This document shows, piece by piece, positions 45,133 through 52,690 of a DNA stretch of 64,000 nt; the stretch's first letter is position 1, and every line of letters begins with the position of its first letter. The notes under the pieces are model-generated. The model searched no databases, was not told the origin of the DNA, and was given only the letters and a program-made list of their open reading frames with translations. Made by a program: the position numbers and the translations under genes. The stretch covers positions 1 through 64,000 of the forward strand of contig JABAZD010000028.1 of assembly GCA_018608705.1 (NCBI GenBank). The letters run 5' to 3'. This DNA is from Flavobacteriaceae bacterium (GTDB taxonomy: Bacteria; Bacteroidota; Bacteroidia; Flavobacteriales; Flavobacteriaceae).

Positions 45133-46197
45133 ATGATTGTTAAGTTTTTAAGTTTCGTATTATTTTATTTTTATCTATCAATATTTGTGTTAGTTGCTCA
45201 AGTACCGCAGTACTATACAACTATTGATTTTACTTTACAAGGGGATCAACTTAAGGATGAACTTTCAGAGCTAATTATAGACACACATACAAACTTAATT
45301 CCTTACACTTCCTCTTCGACAGATACCTGGGATGTTTTAAGAATTAGTGATTTAGTAGACGTTGACTCCAATAATGTTTTGTTAATCTATGGCTATGATG
45401 ATAATGATGAGTCTACCAAAAATGATCGAACTAGAAATATTTACTCCAATCAAAGCGGTAGTTGTATTGGGTATTGGAATAGAGAACATGTTTTTGCGAA
45501 AAGCCTAGCAAACCCAAGCTTAGTCACAAACCAGCCAGGCCCAGGGACAGATATACACAATCTAAGATCTGCCGATTGTCAAATGAATTCTACTCGCAAT
45601 AATCGTCTCTTTGTAAGTGGATCAGGAAACTCTGGAACTTCAGGAAGTTACTTTTACCCTGGAGATGAGTTTAAAGGAGATGTAGCCAGAATAATAATGT
45701 ATATGTATTTGCGTTATCCTTCACAATGTGAACCATTAAATATTGGTGTTGGGAGTAGTTCTTACTCTCAAAATGGTGATATTCCTGATTTATTTTTAGA
45801 TTGGAATGATCAAGATCCTGTTTCTGAATTTGAACTTAATAGAAATGATGTTATCTATTCGTATCAAGGAAATAGAAACCCTTTTATTGACAACCCTTAT
45901 TTGGCTACTCTTATTTGGAATGGACCAATTACTACAGATTCTTGGGGTGTTCTGTCTAATACTGAAATAACCACTAAAAATTTAACAGTATTTCCTACGA
46001 TTACCAGCGATTATTTATACATAAGTGGAATAATTAATGAGCAATATTCAGTTCAAATATTTAATCAATTAGGTCAAGCTTTAGAGGTTGAAATTAGCAA
46101 TAACAGAATTGATGTTTCTGATTTCTCAAGTGGAGTTTACATATTAAAATTTGAACAAGCAAACCAGGTACAACAAACGAAGTTTTTTATCCGTTAG
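45133..46197 (+). CDS. Secreted endonuclease I with T9SS sorting domain
   Basis: 354 aa. Signal peptide (FLSFVLFYFYLSIFVLVAQ), endonuclease I (EndA/Vvn, beta-beta-alpha-Me) domain with catalytic NREHVFAKSLA, DIHNLRSADCQMNSTRNNRLF, and a C-terminal type A sorting domain (LTVFPTITSDYLYISG ... SGVYILKFEQ ... KFFIR). It should be exported by the type IX system and degrade extracellular DNA or RNA for phosphate or nucleosides. Followed after 4 bases by the DUF6150 gene. Confidence 0.92.
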   Translation: MIVKFLSFVLFYFYLSIFVLVAQVPQYYTTIDFTLQGDQLKDELSELIIDTHTNLIPYTSSSTDTWDVLRISDLVDVDSNNVLLIYGYDDNDESTKNDRTRNIYSNQSGSCIGYWNREHVFAKSLANPSLVTNQPGPGTDIHNLRSADCQMNSTRNNRLFVSGSGNSGTSGSYFYPGDEFKGDVARIIMYMYLRYPSQCEPLNIGVGSSSYSQNGDIPDLFLDWNDQDPVSEFELNRNDVIYSYQGNRNPFIDNPYLATLIWNGPITTDSWGVLSNTEITTKNLTVFPTITSDYLYISGIINEQYSVQIFNQLGQALEVEISNNRIDVSDFSSGVYILKFEQANQVQQTKFFIR

Positions 46198-46201
46198 CGT
46201 A

Positions 46202-46537
46202 ATGAGAAAATTTATAATTGTAGTATTGTTAATCTTTAGTGCCAAACAGATGCTTGCTCAAAAGATGTATTCGGTTGACTATGAAAATCAAGCAGACATT
46301 TCTGTATTTGTTGTCGACTATGCAAATCAAGCTGACTTAAAAGTCTTTAAAGAAGATTATTCTAATCAGGCTGATGGAAATAATGGACTTTGGTTTTTCA
46401 CTGATTATGCCAATCAAGCCGATAAGAAGATCTTCTTTGTTAAGTATCAAAACCAATCGGATCTAAAGATCTTCTTTGTTAAATATAGAAATGAAGCGGG
46501 ATGGCAAAAAAATGCCAAAAAACATCTTTTATACTAA
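46202..46537 (+). CDS. DUF6150 repeat protein
   Basis: 111 aa, start at ATG 46202 (MRKFIIVVLLIFSAKQMLAQ signal peptide); the track's 46151 start lies in the endonuclease gene. The mature part is built of six repeats of about 10-18 residues with core Y-x-N-Q-A-D followed by a hydrophobic strand (VDYENQADISVFVV, VDYANQADLKVF, EDYSNQADG, TDYANQADKKIFFV, KYQNQSDLKIFFV, KYRNEAGW). Such regular repeats suggest a small beta-helix or ladder. Function unknown; probably secreted together with the endonuclease. Confidence 0.82.
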   Translation: MRKFIIVVLLIFSAKQMLAQKMYSVDYENQADISVFVVDYANQADLKVFKEDYSNQADGNNGLWFFTDYANQADKKIFFVKYQNQSDLKIFFVKYRNEAGWQKNAKKHLLY

Positions 46538-46649
46538 GTCTACTTAAAATCAACTTGAACAGTTATTATTTTTTAGTTACATAGATTTTAAATAATTTTA
46601 AATTCACTTATTGCTTGTTATAGGTGTATTAGTTTATTGAAATATTTTC

Positions 46650-47345
46650 ATGAAAATCCGTCCTGAATTATCAATTGTTATACCAGTTTTCAATGAGGAA
46701 GGCTCTATAAGAGCCTTAGTTAATTCAATAAAAAAAACACTTCATTTTTACAGTTATGAAATTATTTTTATAGATGATGGTTCATCTGATTCAACTTTGG
46801 TTAATATAAAATCTCTTGAATGTTCGTGCATAAGCCTTATAGTTTTTGATTCTAATAAAGGACAAAGTTCTGCCCTTGCTGCGGGAATTAATTTAGCTAG
46901 AGGCACCTATATAATAACAATGGATGGAGATTTTCAGAACGACCCCTCTGATATCCCCAAAATGGTTCGTATGATTTCAAATAAAAACTTAGACATGGTT
47001 ATAGGGATACGTGATAACCGTCAAGATCCTTTAATAAAAACCCTACCTTCAAAAATCGCAAACTTTTTAATAAGGGTTACAACTCAGCTTAAAATAACTG
47101 ATTCTGGTTGTGCGCTAAAGGTAATGACTTCCAAGGTTGCTAAAAGCATTCCTTTACATGGAGATTTACATCGGTTTATGGCATTGAATGCACATTTTAA
47201 AGGAGCTTTAATTAATGAAATTCCGATTATTCACCACCCTAGAAAATATGGAGTTTCTAAATATGGTCTAGGTAGAATATTCATAGTCATCAAGGATCTA
47301 TTAATAATTATTATCAATCATAAGTTTTCAAGTTATAAGATTTAA
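46650..47345 (+). CDS. Family 2 glycosyltransferase (dolichyl-phosphate-mannose-synthase like)
   Basis: 231 aa. GT-A motifs: LSIVIPVFNEEGSIRALV, FIDDGSSDSTLVN, DMDGDFQND (metal-binding), IRDNRQDPLIK and SGCALKVM. No C-terminal membrane helices, unlike longer DPMS relatives. Probably transfers a sugar to a polyprenyl-phosphate carrier; donor unknown. Confidence 0.87.
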   Translation: MKIRPELSIVIPVFNEEGSIRALVNSIKKTLHFYSYEIIFIDDGSSDSTLVNIKSLECSCISLIVFDSNKGQSSALAAGINLARGTYIITMDGDFQNDPSDIPKMVRMISNKNLDMVIGIRDNRQDPLIKTLPSKIANFLIRVTTQLKITDSGCALKVMTSKVAKSIPLHGDLHRFMALNAHFKGALINEIPIIHHPRKYGVSKYGLGRIFIVIKDLLIIIINHKFSSYKI

Positions 47346-47413
47346 ATTTTTATCAAATACAACAATCTGATTGTTTCGAAAATTAGTAGTAATTTTAAAT
47401 CCTAATTAATTGA

Positions 47414-48280
47414 ATGTCATCAACTGTTAAAATAATTGAATGCCCACGAGATGCCATGCAGGGTATAAAGTCTTTTATCCCTACATCTAAAAAAGTTCAG
47501 TATATCCAGTCCTTACTTAGAGTTGGTTTTGACACAATTGATTTTGGTAGCTTTGTTTCCCCCAAAGCTATACCTCAAATGGTTGATACTGCAGAGGTTT
47601 TGTCTCTACTGGACCTCAGTAAAACTTCCAGTAAGTTGTTGGCTATTATAGCTAATAGTCGTGGTGCATTAGAAGCTGCTAGTTACAAAGAAATTGATTT
47701 TTTAGGTTTCCCTTTCTCGATATCTGAAAATTTTCAGATGAGAAATACCCATAAAACTATTAATCAGTCAATAGACACTTTAAAAGAGGTTTTGTCTATT
47801 GCTGAGACACATGACAAAAGGGTAGTTGTATATCTTTCAATGGCATTTGGTAATCCTTATGGTGACCCCTGGGATGTTGATATAGTAGGGGAGTGGACCA
47901 ATCGATTAAATAGGATGGGTGTAGAGATTATATCCTTAAGTGATACAGTTGGAAGTTCTACTCCACAAACTATTTCTTATTTATTTAAAAACTTAATTTC
48001 TGCTTATAAACATATTGAGTTTGGAGCTCACTTACATACAAACCCTTTGCATTGGCATTCTAAAGTTGAAGCGGCCTACAAGGCTGGGTGTATTAGGTTT
48101 GATGGAGCTGTACAAGGATTTGGAGGTTGTCCAATGGCTAATGATCAACTGACAGGCAATATGCCTACTGAAAAGCTACTTTCTTATTTTACAACCCAAA
48201 AATCTTTACATCAGCTTAACGCGCTTAGTTTTGAAAGCGCTTATAATGAGGCTAAAAAGATTTTTTCTAACTATTATTAA
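47414..48280 (+). CDS. Hydroxymethylglutaryl-CoA lyase
   Basis: 288 aa DRE-TIM barrel enzyme cleaving HMG-CoA to acetyl-CoA and acetoacetate, last step of leucine breakdown. The metal Asp in CPRDAMQG, FGSFVSPKAIPQM, GAHLHTNP and the active-site Cys in FGGCPMANDQLTGNMPTE are visible. Together with the class II reductase at 10.8 kb it shows two fates of HMG-CoA. Confidence 0.93.
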   Translation: MSSTVKIIECPRDAMQGIKSFIPTSKKVQYIQSLLRVGFDTIDFGSFVSPKAIPQMVDTAEVLSLLDLSKTSSKLLAIIANSRGALEAASYKEIDFLGFPFSISENFQMRNTHKTINQSIDTLKEVLSIAETHDKRVVVYLSMAFGNPYGDPWDVDIVGEWTNRLNRMGVEIISLSDTVGSSTPQTISYLFKNLISAYKHIEFGAHLHTNPLHWHSKVEAAYKAGCIRFDGAVQGFGGCPMANDQLTGNMPTEKLLSYFTTQKSLHQLNALSFESAYNEAKKIFSNYY

Positions 48281-48303
48281 AAATAATTGTATTTATTATT
48301 TTT

Positions 48304-48358
48304 ATTTAGAATCATTCTACATTATATTTACAAATTATATTTAGAATGATTTTAAATA
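48304..48358. promoter_or_regulatory. Pair of Fur-like palindromes
   Basis: Two inverted repeats 35 bases apart, center to center: ATTTAGAATcATTCTACAT (center 48313; core TAGAATcATTCTA perfect) and TATTTAGAATgATTTTAAATA (center 48348; 9 of 10 pairs). Both share the half-site TTTAGAAT and a 1-base center, as in 7-1-7 Fur-type sites. They lie just before the 114-aa gene and upstream of iron-type genes. Confidence 0.6.
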
Positions 48359-48367
48359 ATATAAAAA

Positions 48368-48712
48368 ATGACAGACAATTATGACGATATTAGCGTAATT
48401 CATTACAATGATTTTGGTGTAGCTTTCAATTGGAAAGAGAGCACTGTTTTTTCGAAAAATAAAATTCAATTGGTATTTAAAAATACTGGATTACTTCTTT
48501 CTAAACATCAATTATTTACTTTCAAATCCGAAATAGAATACGTTATACTTAACAGGTGTAATTGTAGTGAAAAATCCAAAAATTTAATCCCTTCACCTTG
48601 TGAATATATAAGTTTCGCTTTGTCCAACTCTGAGCTTATGGGATTGATGGATTTATTAAAAGGAGTATGCTTTAATATTCAACTTTCAGATATGTTAGAA
48701 AATATTATTTAA
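48368..48712 (+). CDS. Small protein of unknown function with Cys cluster, iron-locus leader gene
   Basis: 114 aa, no signal peptide. A central NRCNCSEKSKNLIPSPCEY holds three Cys (CxC and one 13 residues later). The rest looks like mixed alpha/beta with FNWKESTVF and LVFKNTGLLLSKHQLFTFKSEIEY. It resembles small Bacteroidota proteins that precede imelysin loci, but I cannot name the family with confidence. It follows the Fur-like palindromes by 10 bases and has its own gap of 105 bases to the next gene. Confidence 0.6.
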   Translation: MTDNYDDISVIHYNDFGVAFNWKESTVFSKNKIQLVFKNTGLLLSKHQLFTFKSEIEYVILNRCNCSEKSKNLIPSPCEYISFALSNSELMGLMDLLKGVCFNIQLSDMLENII

Positions 48713-48729
48713 AATAATTATAAATAAGC

Positions 48730-48760
48730 TTGTTTACTTTAACTTTTGGTATTAAATTTG
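48730..48760 (+). promoter_or_regulatory. Promoter of the DUF4856 gene
   Basis: TTG (48730-48732), 20-base spacer, TAAATTTG (48753-48760), then about 57 bases of leader before ATG 48818. The leader contains a near-perfect direct repeat TTTAAATAAG TCTAAATAAG whose half-sites resemble the upstream palindromes. Confidence 0.65.
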
Positions 48761-48817
48761 CCAAAAATATATATCACTATTTTAAATAAGTCTAAATAAG
48801 AATTAAATATAATTATT

Positions 48818-50002
48818 ATGAAAATCTATTACAATTCAATTAAATTATTAGTTGCTTCAATGTTAATTGCAACAAACTTCTCCTGTTCATCAGATGATGA
48901 TCAAGTTATTACTACTCCAAATGAAGTTATAGCTCCCGATACATATGTATTCGAAAGACAAGGAGAAAGTACTGTCAGTTATGGAGGTCAAACAGCTAGA
49001 CTAGATATGGCTGCTTCTTTATTTGGAAAACTTAATGACGAGAATGTTGACGGAGCATCGCTTCTTCAAATGTTCGAAGATGGAACCGGTTTCACAGCAG
49101 AGGACGGTGCTTCTCAGGATCAAATTGACGCTATTAATGCGTTAAATAGTTCTGGTAAAAAATTAGGAAACAAAACAGCTGCTTATGGAGATGCTTCTGT
49201 ACAACCTAAAATTGCTGGATTTTTGACTGAATATGCAGAAAATGTATCTACTAATTTTAATGTAGATGCTGGAGTAGGTGTTTCTGGATCTCATACAGGT
49301 TCTGGAGGACGAACTGTTCGAATAAACGAAAAAGGTATGGAGCTAAACCAAGTATTTGCTAAGTCGCTCATAGGTGCTTTAGTTATGGACCAGGTTGCTT
49401 ACGGATACCTAAGTGAAGTTAAAATTGGAGACGATGTTGATAATGACGCTTCTGCATTAGGAGCTGGAGAATATACAACCATGGAACACCATTTTGACGA
49501 AGGTCTCGGATATGTGTACGGACAAGAGTCGGATATTACGACAGCGTCTACGCCACAAGGTAATGGGATTTTATTTAATAAATATCTTAAAAAAGTTAAT
49601 GAATCTGAAGAGCCTGGGCTCGCTACAGAAATTTATGATGCATTCAAATTGGGTAGAGCAGCCATAGTTGCTAGTAATTCTGAAGTAAGAGACGAACAAG
49701 CTGAGATTGTTAAAACTAAAATGTCTAGAGTAATTCTTCATAAAGCAGCTCATTATCTTAGGGGTGCTGCAGAAGCTAAAGCAGCTGCTGATGTAGATTA
49801 TGCTGATTATTTCCACGGCCTTTCTGAGGGATATGGATTTATTTTAAGTCTCCAATTCACTTATGATGCTGACGGAATGAATTATTTTTCTCATTCAGAA
49901 GTTGAAACAATGTTATCAACGCTTGAATCTGGAAACGGATTTTGGGATAGAACTCCTTCTGAGTTAGATGATATGGCTGCACAAATTGAAGCTAAATTGT
50001 AA
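48818..50002 (+). CDS. DUF4856 surface lipoprotein
   Basis: 394 aa. Lipobox ATNFSC with lipid Cys followed by SSDDD, which fits the lipoprotein export signal for the outer leaflet in Bacteroidota. The remainder matches DUF4856 (VFERQGESTVSYGGQTARLDMAASL, LGNKTAAYGDASV, HFDEGLGYVYG, MSRVILHKAAHYLRGA) with several His/Glu pairs that could bind metal. Gene context with imelysin and a FecA-like receptor suggests iron acquisition (inference). Confidence 0.85.
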   Translation: MKIYYNSIKLLVASMLIATNFSCSSDDDQVITTPNEVIAPDTYVFERQGESTVSYGGQTARLDMAASLFGKLNDENVDGASLLQMFEDGTGFTAEDGASQDQIDAINALNSSGKKLGNKTAAYGDASVQPKIAGFLTEYAENVSTNFNVDAGVGVSGSHTGSGGRTVRINEKGMELNQVFAKSLIGALVMDQVAYGYLSEVKIGDDVDNDASALGAGEYTTMEHHFDEGLGYVYGQESDITTASTPQGNGILFNKYLKKVNESEEPGLATEIYDAFKLGRAAIVASNSEVRDEQAEIVKTKMSRVILHKAAHYLRGAAEAKAAADVDYADYFHGLSEGYGFILSLQFTYDADGMNYFSHSEVETMLSTLESGNGFWDRTPSELDDMAAQIEAKL

Positions 50003-50072
50003 AATAGATTTCATTCAGATATTTTAACTCAATTATAAGAAATAATATTTTAGATCTTATATCCAATTATAC

Positions 50073-50112
50073 TATTTTTGCATGGGGGATTTGATTAGTC
50101 ATCTCCCTCATG
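50073..50112 (+). promoter_or_regulatory. Candidate -7 box and 5' hairpin of imelysin gene
   Basis: TATTTTTG (50073-50080) matches TAnnTTTG. Right after it ATGGGGGA and TCTCCCTCAT can pair over 7-8 bp (one GT wobble) with an inner TGA-TTAG-TCA. This would lie at the very start of the transcript and could stabilise the mRNA or be a weak terminator; it has no good U-run. Confidence 0.45.
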
Positions 50113-50129
50113 TATTTTAAACCACAAAT

Positions 50130-51245
50130 ATGAATATTAAAAAGACTTCTTGCATATATCTTTTAATAGCTTTTTTAATAGCTTTATCATGCTCTGATTC
50201 ATCAGATTCTAATGAAAATGTTGTTGATAATTTTGATCGTCAAACAATTTTAGAAAATGTAACAGACAATATTATTTTACCAGCTTTTGATGATTTTAAT
50301 CCTAAAATTGCTCAGTTAAAAGAAAGTATTACCCAATTTTCAATTTCAACTACTTTAGCCAACTTAGAAACAGTTCAAGAGCTATGGGTTGATGCCTACA
50401 AGTCTTGGCAACATTTAGAAATGTTTAATATTGCGAAGGCTGAAGAGTTATATTTTTTACAAAAAATGAACACATATCCAACCAGTGTTTCTCGAATTGA
50501 AAATAACATAAATACTAATAATTACAATCTTGATTCAAACAATAACAATTGGTCTGCTCAAGGTTTTCCAGCTTTAGATTATTTATTGTTCGGATTGGCC
50601 GATACAAATTCAGAGACTCTTATTTTCTACCAAAATGATGAAAATTTAGCTTACTTAAATTATTTACAAGCTGTAGCATCCCAAATGTTACAAGTCACAG
50701 ATATGGTTCATCAGGATTGGATTTTAATTAGGGATGTTTTTGTAACTTCTTCTGAAAATTCAGCGACTTCAAGTCTTAATATGCTAACTAATGATTTTAT
50801 TTATTATTTCGAAAAGGGATTGAGAACTAATAAGTTTGGTATTCCAGCAGGTGTTTTTTCAGGCAATAATACACGTGCAGCTAATGTAGAGGCCTATTAT
50901 AATTCAACGATATCCAAAACATTGGCTTTAGAAGCAATTGAAGCTGTTGAAGGGTTTTTTATAGGGCAAACTTACAATTCCACTTCAACAGGTGAATCTT
51001 TGAAGAGTTATTTAGATTACATGACAGATAATACTACATTAAGTTCAACTGTTCTGATGAAGTTTAGCGATTCTAAGCTATTGATTAATACACTTGATGA
51101 TAATTTTGTTAACCAAATAGTTTTAAATAATGAACTTATGATTGATGTTTTTAACAAACTTCAAGAAGGTGTAGTGTTATTAAAAACAGACATGTTATCT
51201 GTTTTAAGCATTTCAGTTGATTACATTGACGCTGACGGTGATTAA
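50130..51245 (+). CDS. Imelysin-family (M75-like) lipoprotein
   Basis: 371 aa. Lipobox FLIALSC followed by SDSSDSNEN (surface-export type). Imelysin domain: LETVQELWVDAYKSWQHLEMF, and QGFPALDYLLFG where the family has GxHxxE; so His is Pro and Glu is Asp, and peptidase or classical metal use is unlikely to match ICMP/EfeO. Other Bacteroidota imelysins show this variant. Likely an iron- or heme-binding partner at the surface; exact ligand unknown. Confidence 0.86.
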   Translation: MNIKKTSCIYLLIAFLIALSCSDSSDSNENVVDNFDRQTILENVTDNIILPAFDDFNPKIAQLKESITQFSISTTLANLETVQELWVDAYKSWQHLEMFNIAKAEELYFLQKMNTYPTSVSRIENNINTNNYNLDSNNNNWSAQGFPALDYLLFGLADTNSETLIFYQNDENLAYLNYLQAVASQMLQVTDMVHQDWILIRDVFVTSSENSATSSLNMLTNDFIYYFEKGLRTNKFGIPAGVFSGNNTRAANVEAYYNSTISKTLALEAIEAVEGFFIGQTYNSTSTGESLKSYLDYMTDNTTLSSTVLMKFSDSKLLINTLDDNFVNQIVLNNELMIDVFNKLQEGVVLLKTDMLSVLSISVDYIDADGD

Positions 51246-51280
51246 TAAATATTTTAAAATTAATAATTTCCACAATTTAA

Positions 51281-51312
51281 GGTTCTCTTTTTTAAATCCG
51301 AGAGCCTTTTTT
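51281..51312 (+). terminator. Terminator between imelysin and HTTM genes
   Basis: GGTTCTC (51281-51287) pairs with GAGAGCC (51300-51306) over 7 bp (one GT wobble), loop 12, then six T. It ends 4 bases before the HTTM ATG at 51317. It could end the imelysin transcript or attenuate readthrough. Confidence 0.72.
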
Positions 51313-51316
51313 CAAT

Positions 51317-52690
51317 ATGATAAACTCTATAGCTAATTATTTTAATAAACAATCAAGTGCTGCTCCATTAGCGGTATTTAGGATGTTTTTTGGTTTTTTG
51401 ATGTTTATTAGCCTTGTTCGTTTCTGGTCAAAAGGCTGGATTGAATCTTTGTATATTGAACCTTCTTTCCACTTTTCATACTACGGATTTGAATGGGTGA
51501 AGCCAGTTGGATTGTATACCTATGCATTTTTTATTATTTGTGGTATTTCAGCATTTTTTGTTGCAATTGGATATAAATATCGTTTATCGATATTGATTTT
51601 CTTTTTAAGCTTCACCTATATTGAATTAATGGATAAAACCACCTATTTAAATCATTACTATTTTGTCTCTCTAGTGAGTTTTATAATGCTATTTATCCCA
51701 TGTAATGCAATGTTTTCTATCGATGCTATATCTATCAGAAAATCATACAAGACGGTTCCAAAATGGACGATCGACAGCTTAAAGTTAATGTTAGGAATTG
51801 TATATTTTTATGCAGGTATAACAAAAATAAATTCTGATTGGTTATTAAATGCTATGCCTTTAAAGCTTTGGTTAAAATCTAAATACGATTTACCATTTAT
51901 TGGTCATACATTAATGCAGCAAGAGTGGTTTCACTTTTTTATGAGTTGGGGAGGTATGTTTTACGACATCAGTATCCCCTTTTTGTTATTGTTCAGGAAA
52001 ACACGATCCATAGCCTTTGTTTTAGTAGTTGCCTTTCATATCACTACTCGTGTCCTTTTTCCAATAGGAATGTTTCCATACATCATGATATTATCAACGA
52101 TAATATTTTTTGATTCTAACGTTCATTATAAAATAATTCACTTTACAATCAAAATTCTTGAGTTTTTTAAAATGAAAACGGATAACTTAAAATTATCTTT
52201 CAGTCAAGTAAATCATTATAAAGTTTGGAATACATCTCTATTGATTATTGTTGTTTTTATGACAATACAAATAATTATACCTTTGAGATCTCTACTTTAT
52301 CCTGGTGAACTTTTTTGGAACGAACAAGGTTACAGATTTTCTTGGCGTGTAATGTTGATGGAGAAAAAAGGTAATTCAGTTTTTAAAATTGTAAACTCAA
52401 AAACCAATTCCTTTTTTTATGTAAATAATGATGATTTTCTTACCCCTGTTCAGCAGAAGCAAATGAGTTTTCAACCTGATATGATATTAGAATATGGACA
52501 TTATTTAGGTAATCATTTCAAGAGTCAAGGGCATCAAAATGTAGCTGTCTTTGTTGAAAGTTATGTATCTTTGAATGGTCGACTTAGTCAGCAATTTATC
52601 GATCCTTCAGCAAACTTGATGGAGCTTAAAGACTCGTTTAAACACAAATTTTGGATTAAACCACTAAATGATGAAATTAAAGGATTTTAA
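51317..52690 (+). CDS. HTTM-domain membrane protein (gamma-carboxylase-like)
   Basis: 457 aa. N-terminal half holds about eight hydrophobic helices with the HTTM pattern (PLAVFRMFFGFLMFISLVRFW, LYIEPSFHFSYYGFEW, YLNHYYFVSLVSFIMLF, GIVYFYAGITKINSDWLLNAMPL), which is shared with vitamin K-dependent gamma-carboxylase. C-terminal part is polar (SWRVMLMEKKGNSVFKI). Reaction unknown. It overlaps the TonB-receptor gene by 23 bases, so the two proteins are made together. Confidence 0.88.
   Translation: MINSIANYFNKQSSAAPLAVFRMFFGFLMFISLVRFWSKGWIESLYIEPSFHFSYYGFEWVKPVGLYTYAFFIICGISAFFVAIGYKYRLSILIFFLSFTYIELMDKTTYLNHYYFVSLVSFIMLFIPCNAMFSIDAISIRKSYKTVPKWTIDSLKLMLGIVYFYAGITKINSDWLLNAMPLKLWLKSKYDLPFIGHTLMQQEWFHFFMSWGGMFYDISIPFLLLFRKTRSIAFVLVVAFHITTRVLFPIGMFPYIMILSTIIFFDSNVHYKIIHFTIKILEFFKMKTDNLKLSFSQVNHYKVWNTSLLIIVVFMTIQIIIPLRSLLYPGELFWNEQGYRFSWRVMLMEKKGNSVFKIVNSKTNSFFYVNNDDFLTPVQQKQMSFQPDMILEYGHYLGNHFKSQGHQNVAVFVESYVSLNGRLSQQFIDPSANLMELKDSFKHKFWIKPLNDEIKGF

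Noticed and set aside
47361-47373. ACAATC/GATTGT short inverted repeat before HMG-CoA lyase
   Set aside because: Very short and AT-rich; expected by chance.
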